Shown here: positions 11,989 to 17,768 of the stretch, one piece after another
Numbering within the stretch: the stretch's first letter is position 1
Layout of the letters: every line of letters begins with the position of its first letter
Source of the DNA: Thermoproteota archaeon
Lineage (GTDB): Archaea; Korarchaeota; JAOZGF01
DNA: 17,768 nucleotides
Assembly: GCA_027491845.1 (NCBI GenBank)
Contig: JAOZGF010000269.1
Span: 1-17,768, forward strand
Direction: 5' to 3'
Program-made: the position numbers and the translations under genes
Notes under the pieces: model-generated
Database searches by the model: none
What the model was told of the DNA's origin: nothing
What the model saw: only the letters and a program-made list of their open reading frames with translations

Positions 11989-13434
11989 ATGGCCAGGAAA
12001 ACTCTGGTTGCAATAATAATCATTGCAGTACTAATTTCTTCCATCTCTCTTGTTTTTAAGTTCTTCAAGGGAAAACGTGTGTCAGGTTTAATCCCTGAAC
12101 AACTAAAAAACTATGAGGAAAAAAGATGGGAAGGTTATGATGTTTTCCTGGCAGAATATTTTCTTAAGCAAGCGAAGTACTTTAAAGGAAAGGAGGAAAG
12201 TCAAAAAGCGAAGAAAATTTATGAAAAAGCTTTTTCAGTCCTAAGAGAAGCTAAGGTTTTGCCTTCTGTTGAAAAAAGAAAATGGAACATAACTGATAGT
12301 AACATACATATAGAGAAGACACCAACTGAATGGGATTTCCTGCCTATAGGAACAGTTTTTGTTGAAAGTGAGAACGGCTACCTAACGTATCCTTCAAACG
12401 ACCTAGGGTGGAAGCTCAGCTGCTTTATATTCGTTGGGTATGGAGAAACAAAGGATAGGGAACACGTTTTTGCTTATCAGGGGAGGCTGCCTTTTACAGG
12501 GGAAAAAAGACATGTCCCAGTTATATATCTTGATGGGAAGTGGATAAAACCATTCCCTGCTTTCCTCAGCCCCCTGTACATAGATAAAACTCACAAGTAT
12601 TCTCCCTACAATTACTTGACCGTTTACAACTACGACATCTCAAGTAGCTATGTACAAATACTGGGGTACAATGAAAAAGAAAGGACATGGATCCATAAAA
12701 TAGAGCCTGTTAACGGAACAGGCGCAAAACTCGAAATCCTTGCAAGGGCAAAAGGAGTTCCCTTTTGGATTGGCGAATGGGACAAAGACTTCATAATTCA
12801 CGGAGTTACCTTCAACAAAAAAGACCTAGACATATGGGGTGGTTTCTGGGATTCAGGGGAAATGAAAGTCAACCTAACAATTCAAGGTGAAAAATACGAA
12901 TTTGAGGGATGGTTCCTGTTTGATAGAGCTAGCCACAGAACATATTATTTTGAGTCGAAAAGAGAAGGTGGAGCAGGCGCCCCACTGGCTTTCTCCTGCA
13001 CAATAATTTATCAGGAAAACCTGAATATCATGCTTTGCTCAACAGAAAATCCTTCACCCTTAAAGACACACGTTAACTTCCAGCACCAAGCAAGGATAAA
13101 CTTGTTTGACAAGAATGAATCCTACGTACTTACCAGCTTTAACTTCACTGACAATAAGGCGAACAACGGTCTACAGCCCACAGAGTTCTATCTTAACGGA
13201 GCATATGGGAAGGGAAAGATAAGCGTAAGAGGGGAAGTCATCAGTTTTTGGCCTGCTAAATGGGGAATTAACAAAGGAACTTGGTGGAATCCCAACGGAT
13301 TAAGGGATTGGGGGAGAGCACTGGTTCACTGGCAAGGAAAAATCACATACGAAAACGAGACAATAAAAGTTGACGCAGTCGGAATAGGAGAATTCACAAG
13401 ATATGCTTCATTGACCCAATCTATTTCGAATTAG
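11989..13434 (+). CDS. Membrane-anchored extracytoplasmic protein, beta-rich (possibly AttH/CrtC lipocalin-like)
   Basis: About 481 residues. An N-terminal membrane anchor (TLVAIIIIAVLISSISLVF) is followed by a helical stretch like a single TPR pair (FLAEYFLKQAKYF, AKKIYEKAFSVLREA), then about 380 residues rich in Trp, Tyr and Gly with a beta pattern. The segments YYFESKREGGAGAPL and GRALVHWQGKITYENETI followed by GIGEFTRYA remind me of the AttH/CrtC lipocalin-like fold, but this is a weak resemblance. Several N-x-S/T sites occur, consistent with exposure outside the cell. GTG 11980 is an alternative start. The lipoprotein gene follows after 21 bases with its own GAGGAGAG ribosome-binding site, so the two form an operon. 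Function unknown. Confidence 0.8.
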   Translation: MARKTLVAIIIIAVLISSISLVFKFFKGKRVSGLIPEQLKNYEEKRWEGYDVFLAEYFLKQAKYFKGKEESQKAKKIYEKAFSVLREAKVLPSVEKRKWNITDSNIHIEKTPTEWDFLPIGTVFVESENGYLTYPSNDLGWKLSCFIFVGYGETKDREHVFAYQGRLPFTGEKRHVPVIYLDGKWIKPFPAFLSPLYIDKTHKYSPYNYLTVYNYDISSSYVQILGYNEKERTWIHKIEPVNGTGAKLEILARAKGVPFWIGEWDKDFIIHGVTFNKKDLDIWGGFWDSGEMKVNLTIQGEKYEFEGWFLFDRASHRTYYFESKREGGAGAPLAFSCTIIYQENLNIMLCSTENPSPLKTHVNFQHQARINLFDKNESYVLTSFNFTDNKANNGLQPTEFYLNGAYGKGKISVRGEVISFWPAKWGINKGTWWNPNGLRDWGRALVHWQGKITYENETIKVDAVGIGEFTRYASLTQSISN

Positions 13435-13455
13435 TTGCAGAGGAGAGAATAAGCG

Positions 13456-14967
13456 ATGAAAAACAAGGTTTTAGTTGCAACTTACATCTTACCTATACTC
13501 CTGCTTCCGGGATGCATAGGCTTTCAAGAAAAGCAAAACATCATTGAGGGTAGAGGCACAATAAAATACATTTCATTGGAGGGAGGCTTCTATGGAATTA
13601 TAGGTGACAGAGGAGACAAATATTTCCCTTTAAACCTGCCTGAAGAATTTAGACAAGACTGTTTAAGGGTTGAATTCAAGGCTAAGATAAGGAAGGACGT
13701 AGCGACAATCCAAATGTGGGGGGTCCCGGTTGAATTAATAGAAATTAAGAAAGCAGAAACCCAAAAAACAAATCTATCCCAAGTGAAGGTTGCCGTTCTT
13801 TATGAAAGCGTTACACACCCAATAAGAGGAATAGATGAGGTTATTTATCTTCTAAAAGAAACAAGAGCAGACTTCATTTTCAGAGGTTTCTGGAGATGGA
13901 ATCCCTGCCCAAACAAATGTGAAGATTTAAGGGTAAGGGAAAAAGAAAAATGCAAACTGAGAAATTACAGCTATTTTCACCTTGAAAAGGCAATTCTAGA
14001 AATAAAAAAAGAGATCCCTCAAATAATCTTCTGCGGAGCAATTCCTGCACAGGTAATTCATAGGGAAGCTGTTTTCAATCCTTTAACTAAGGAAGTAATA
14101 AGGTATCCTAAAACATGGAACCTCGCTTTAAATCCTGAAAAATGGGGGATAAAAATATCTAAAGAGCAATTTCAATGCATGTTTGCAAAAACTCATTTCT
14201 GGGTTCCAGAGGATTTAAACTGCAGCGAATACTCGCCTCAAACAGCTTCAGCATACTTTCCAGACTTGACAAATCCAGAGTTTAAAGAACTTCTTCTAAG
14301 CTGGGCTGAAAGACAAATAGATGCAGGGGCAGATTGTATCTGGATTGACATGCTTTTTAAACAGGCGGCAATGCTCTACAAGCTTACGAAGAACTTCAAC
14401 CATCCAGCCGTAAAAGAAAGCTATGAAGCAGCTTGTGAAATCGTTGACAAGATTCATGAATATGCTCAAAGAAAAGGGAAACGAGTTTGGGTGGGAAGCT
14501 GGCTAACCCCTATCTTCTTCCCTTACACTCCGCCAAAACTTGACTTCGTAACCATTTCCCCTTCAAGCAAAGAAGTAAGGAAGATGAAAATGGATGAAAA
14601 GAAGTGGAATGAAAAAGTGAAGCTTGCCAGGGAAAAACTTGGAGATATACCTATTTTCGCCTTTATAGATTGGGCATCAACAACACGAACTCCCCTTGGC
14701 ACATTCAGCCAAACCTTAACGAAGGAGGAACAAATAAAATTTCTGAAAATAGCTGATGAATTCTTCACGGAAAGAGGAATCCTTTTTGTTTATCCATTAC
14801 ACGGGGGATGGATGGGGAACGATGCAGAAATCCTTTCCTATGGGAAATCTAGGGTTTACGATGCATTGGCCCCAGAATTTCAAACATATAATGCTATAAA
14901 AGAATTAGCGAAAAAAAGGGCAGACAACAGCGAAATCATGGATGAAACTGCAGAAATGATTAAATGA
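13456..14967 (+). CDS. Lipoprotein with N-terminal small beta domain and TIM-barrel glycosidase-like domain
   Basis: A protein of 503 residues. A signal peptide ends in a lipobox LPGC (C20). Residues about 32-98 form a small beta domain with GGFYGIIGDRGDKYFPLNLP and IQMWGVPVELIEI, a module I recall from other archaeal secreted proteins. Residues about 108-490 look like a TIM barrel: VKVAVLYESVTHP as first strand, FRGFWRWNPCP, IIFCGAIPAQ, GADCIWIDMLFKQ with D298 as a candidate catalytic acid, VWVGSWLTPI, IFAFIDWAS and ILFVYPLHGG. The layout suggests a surface glycoside hydrolase, but no known GH family is identified and substrate is unknown. Multiple Cys residues (for example NPCPNKCEDL) may form disulfides. 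It is cotranscribed with the preceding membrane-anchored gene. Confidence 0.8.
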   Translation: MKNKVLVATYILPILLLPGCIGFQEKQNIIEGRGTIKYISLEGGFYGIIGDRGDKYFPLNLPEEFRQDCLRVEFKAKIRKDVATIQMWGVPVELIEIKKAETQKTNLSQVKVAVLYESVTHPIRGIDEVIYLLKETRADFIFRGFWRWNPCPNKCEDLRVREKEKCKLRNYSYFHLEKAILEIKKEIPQIIFCGAIPAQVIHREAVFNPLTKEVIRYPKTWNLALNPEKWGIKISKEQFQCMFAKTHFWVPEDLNCSEYSPQTASAYFPDLTNPEFKELLLSWAERQIDAGADCIWIDMLFKQAAMLYKLTKNFNHPAVKESYEAACEIVDKIHEYAQRKGKRVWVGSWLTPIFFPYTPPKLDFVTISPSSKEVRKMKMDEKKWNEKVKLAREKLGDIPIFAFIDWASTTRTPLGTFSQTLTKEEQIKFLKIADEFFTERGILFVYPLHGGWMGNDAEILSYGKSRVYDALAPEFQTYNAIKELAKKRADNSEIMDETAEMIK

Positions 14968-15381
14968 GGAGGAATGGAAAATTGAAACCTAAAATCTAGA
15001 ACCATAAACCCTAAAAATTGCTTATCATGTAAGTTTAGTGTTCCTTGTTGGTATTTAGTATTTAAGCGAACTAATTGTGTTCTTCTTTAATAACCGTTAA
15101 AATTATTTTAATGTAGAGGCAGCTATTCAGCAAATATCGCGTTAATAATCTACGTTAAGCAAATGCTTTTTGCCGCTTTAGGAACTAAACATAAGGGTAG
15201 ATGTACTTTTCTCTTCAACCTTTATCCAAAACTATTATAATAAAATAAAAAAGCGGTAAATTGCAGGATAGTATGATAACTATACTGCTTTACACTCATT
15301 TAAGTTTCAACAGAAGCTGAGTTTCATGTAAGTCGTCGAACAAGAAGAGATTTAATTAATAGTAGTTAAAGGTGGAATTCT
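14968..15381. other. Intergenic region with the ABC operon promoter
   Basis: No gene is seen. TTTAATTAAT (15350-15359) is a TATA candidate for the ABC operon, and GGTGGA (15371-15376) is the ribosome-binding site of the TTG start at 15382. A short inverted repeat ATAGT...ACTAT lies near 15268-15283. The word CGGTAAATTGCA near 15253 recalls the operator half-site at 7469 but may be chance. Confidence 0.45.
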
Positions 15382-16146
15382 TTGGATGTTGTGAGGGTTA
15401 AATCAGTGAATAAGTCCTTTGGACCAGTGAAAGCTGTTTCAAACCTTAACCTTACGGTTAAAACAGGAGAGATCATGGGTTTACTTGGCCCAAATGGATC
15501 AGGTAAAACGACAACTATGAAAATAATCCTTGGCATCTTGAAACCTGACTCAGGCTTCGTTGACGTTTGCGGTATAAATGTTCTAGAAAAACCTGTTGAG
15601 GCGAGAAAAATAATGGGATATGTTCCAGAAACACCTCATCTCTACGAGTACTTAACACCTGCTGAGTACCTTGATTTTGTCTCTGCTGCATATAACATTA
15701 AACCCGATGTTGGAAAGCAAAGAATCAACGAGTTGCTTCAAGCTTTAGAGATGAAAGAACACCTAAACAAGCTGATGAGCGGTTTTTCTCAAGGAATGAA
15801 ACAAAAGATCGCCATTACAGCAGCTCTTTTTCATAAACCCCGAGTGCTTATCCTAGACGAGCCTTTGAACGGGTTAGACCCTAGGTCTGCAAGGATAGTT
15901 AAGGACATTCTGCACCGTCTCACAAGCGAAGGCGTAGCCATATTGTTCAGCACTCATGTCCTTGAGATAGCTGAAGCAATCTGCCATCGTGTGGCAATAA
16001 TGGACAAGGGCAGTGTGTTGGCGGAGGGATCCGTTAAAGAGATTAAGTCGTTAGCTGGCTTACCGGGATCAAGCTTGGAGGAAGTGTTTTTGAAATTAAC
16101 TGGAGGCGAAGACACCGCTAAGATCGTGGAGGCCCTTACATTATGA
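15382..16146 (+). CDS. ABC transporter ATP-binding protein (ABC-2 type exporter)
   Basis: A nucleotide-binding subunit of 254 residues. Walker A GPNGSGKTT (36-44), signature SGFSQGMKQK (133-142), Walker B VLILDEP with E160, D-loop NGLD (163-166) and switch H192 in STHVLE are all present, so it should hydrolyse ATP. The Q-loop position reads VPE (E83), common in ABC-2 exporters. The TTG start is supported by GGTGGA seven bases upstream. The stop overlaps the permease start as ATGA, so the two subunits are made together. The substrate cannot be inferred. Confidence 0.95.
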   Translation: MDVVRVKSVNKSFGPVKAVSNLNLTVKTGEIMGLLGPNGSGKTTTMKIILGILKPDSGFVDVCGINVLEKPVEARKIMGYVPETPHLYEYLTPAEYLDFVSAAYNIKPDVGKQRINELLQALEMKEHLNKLMSGFSQGMKQKIAITAALFHKPRVLILDEPLNGLDPRSARIVKDILHRLTSEGVAILFSTHVLEIAEAICHRVAIMDKGSVLAEGSVKEIKSLAGLPGSSLEEVFLKLTGGEDTAKIVEALTL

Positions 16147-17768
16147 GGGTAAATGTATTGTGCAAGCTTTCCTTTGTTCTTTTAAAGTCATATTTAAGGG
16201 CTAGAAAAAGCAGTAAAGTAAGCCTTGTGTTTTCTCAACCTAAAATGATTTTTTTAATTGATTGCACAGCTGCAGCTGTGCCCATAGCCCTTTTTTACTG
16301 TGTTCGGCAGATGCTTTCCAGTCAATTAACTGTTTTGTTAAAAGAAGTTTTGCATCGAGTTTTCATAGGGCTACCACTTATAACAGCATCAGCTGTAATC
16401 ATTGCAGGAATAGTGTTCGAGCTTGGTCAAGATGCAGGATTATCAACTACAGAGACAGTGAATTGGCTTCCCATCTCTCCACGAGAGTACGCAGTTGCTT
16501 CTTCAATTTCTATTGTCTTAATGTATTCTTTCTTTCTTTTTGTCAGCGCAGGCGCAACTTTGCCTTTGGCTCTGGAGTTTAACTTGGTGTATGGGTGGTT
16601 AGCCGCAGTTATTCTTTCAGCCATAGCTCTTTTAATTGGGGCTTTTATGGTTGAAGTTCTTCGATCAACTGTGAACAAGGTCTCATCCCTTGTTTACAGA
16701 AAAACAGGTAGAATAGGTATTTTTTTAAGATTAATTCTTCTTCTGGTGCTTTTTATGGTAGCTCAGATGGCATTTAATCCCGTGATACTCTACCATGCCC
16801 TAGGAATAATAGTTACAGGCGTAAGCATTGGTTGGTTTATACCGATGACCTGGCCATCTTTAACTTTAATAAAACTCCTTGCACAGGAAACATGGCTTGC
16901 CGCAGTTTTTCTAGTCTTATCTATAGTTTTCGCCCTAGTGATGTTTGAGGCAGCTTCAAGACTTAGGTCAAAGTACTGGTCCGCCGTACCTGTTTCAATA
17001 GAAATCAAAGAAACGAAAACATATATTCCTCATCTTTCACCCCTGTCAAAAATAGGTTTCAGCGCCTTAGAAGCAGCTATAGCCCTAAAAGACTTGAGAG
17101 CTCTCTTGAGACGAAAAGATTTGTCAAGGTTCATTGCAGTCCCTATCATCATAACAGCATCGCTCATGATTTCAAGTTTCTTTTCCTCGTCAAATTCATC
17201 TCAGGGCCAGTGGTTTTCCACGATCTTTTATTTGCCCTATATAATTCCCCTCATGCTTTCAATGATAAGTGTTGGTCAGGAAGGAGAGGCTATTGTTAAT
17301 CTTTACATGTTGCCTGTCACCGTAAAAGAATTCGTTAAAGGAAAACTTCTTCCTATATGGATAATATCTCTGATCGCAACCATTGGAGCAATAATAATTT
17401 TTCAAACAGTTTCTCCAATGGAAATATCCTTCCTTTCACCTGCGATCTTAGCAAGCTTATTTGTAATCATAAGTGAGGGTTTCATAGGTTTAAGCATAGG
17501 TGCAAGGTTCCCGGATTTTAGCATAGGGCCTAGGAGTAGGTATGTGACGTTCACGGGATTTATAGTAGGTTTCCTAGCTGGAGGAGTAATAGCCCTCATT
17601 AATTTCGCACCTATTACGTTATACATGTTTTCAATAGGGGCAGGTCAATTCATTTTTTCTCAAACAGGCTTAGTTGAAGTTTTTCTATCCACTTTTACCT
17701 TTGGTTTAATTCTCTCTTATTTCTCCTATAAGTATTGCATGAAAAGTATAGCTAGTTTTTTGTCAAGC
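16143..17768 (+). CDS. ABC-2 type permease, 3'-truncated by window edge
   Basis: The frame from ATG 16143 stays open to the last base (542 codons). The protein is strongly hydrophobic with about a dozen membrane segments, for example VFIGLPLITASAVIIAGIVF and FLVLSIVFALVMFEA. It has two similar halves: WLPISPREYAVAS (from W108) and MLPVTVKEFVKGK (from M389) sit at equivalent points, each a short cytoplasmic LP-x2-x-REY/KEF motif after a coupling region, as in fused exporters. It partners with the upstream ATPase through a four-base overlap. The length suggests one large polypeptide doing the work of two permease subunits. Confidence 0.85.
   Translation, partial: MRVNVLCKLSFVLLKSYLRARKSSKVSLVFSQPKMIFLIDCTAAAVPIALFYCVRQMLSSQLTVLLKEVLHRVFIGLPLITASAVIIAGIVFELGQDAGLSTTETVNWLPISPREYAVASSISIVLMYSFFLFVSAGATLPLALEFNLVYGWLAAVILSAIALLIGAFMVEVLRSTVNKVSSLVYRKTGRIGIFLRLILLLVLFMVAQMAFNPVILYHALGIIVTGVSIGWFIPMTWPSLTLIKLLAQETWLAAVFLVLSIVFALVMFEAASRLRSKYWSAVPVSIEIKETKTYIPHLSPLSKIGFSALEAAIALKDLRALLRRKDLSRFIAVPIIITASLMISSFFSSSNSSQGQWFSTIFYLPYIIPLMLSMISVGQEGEAIVNLYMLPVTVKEFVKGKLLPIWIISLIATIGAIIIFQTVSPMEISFLSPAILASLFVIISEGFIGLSIGARFPDFSIGPRSRYVTFTGFIVGFLAGGVIALINFAPITLYMFSIGAGQFIFSQTGLVEVFLSTFTFGLILSYFSYKYCMKSIASFLSS

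Noticed and set aside
16262..16582. Plus-strand ORF rich in Ser and Cys inside the permease region
   Set aside because: It lies in the wrong frame within the continuous 542-codon permease frame.
1..17768. CRISPR array
   Set aside because: No regularly spaced direct repeats of 25-40 bases were seen; the repeats present are pairs or short tandems.

Overview
The window reads as chromosomal DNA from an archaeon. The evidence is an archaeal class I CCA-adding enzyme, an archaeal UPF0201 (PF01877) protein, a split tRNA gene whose canonical intron fits a bulge-helix-bulge splice site, TATA-type promoters with short leaders, frequent TTG/GTG starts, and decayed VapBC and MNT-HEPN modules. Noncanonical tRNA introns make a member of the Thermoproteota/TACK group most likely, but no sequence here fixes the lineage.

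Left part (1-4650), informational genes: the C-terminal part of tRNase Z, a convergent UPF0201 gene that overlaps it, and the CCA-adding enzyme, divergent from UPF0201. Then come a small helical protein on the minus strand and a class II histone-deacetylase-like hydrolase. Next is a 117-base tRNA gene that I read as tRNA-Pro(GGG), carrying an 11-base canonical intron and a second insertion of about 32 bases in the D arm. It has no encoded CCA, so its product would need the two tRNA 3'-end enzymes encoded at the left edge.

Middle part (4650-11340), an accessory region in decay: a frameshifted HerA/FtsK-like ATPase pseudogene beside the tRNA; an intact AlbA_2/HATPase/winged-helix regulator with an operator-like palindrome at its promoter; an MNT-HEPN toxin-antitoxin pair followed by a decayed second MNT copy; an intact sugar-isomerase-like TIM-barrel gene; a doubtful integrase scrap; a small ORF of unknown function; and a VapBC remnant whose PIN toxin is shrunk in frame to 49 codons. 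Long stretches here carry no gene.

Right part (11341-17768), cell-envelope genes: a small membrane protein, a membrane-anchored extracytoplasmic beta-rich protein, a lipoprotein with a TIM-barrel glycosidase-like domain, then an ABC exporter operon (ATPase plus a large permease that runs off the window).

The most unusual signals are (i) an abrupt strand-composition reversal centred on the tRNA gene, with G+T on the plus strand rising from about 18% to about 92% within 300 bases (counted by hand), and a second, weaker switch near 6050; (ii) the doubly interrupted tRNA-Pro; (iii) a 23-base promoter-like sequence present in two places; and (iv) an operator array of three half-sites. No clearly new defence or mobile system is visible. 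The least explained intact genes are the two at 11989-14967.
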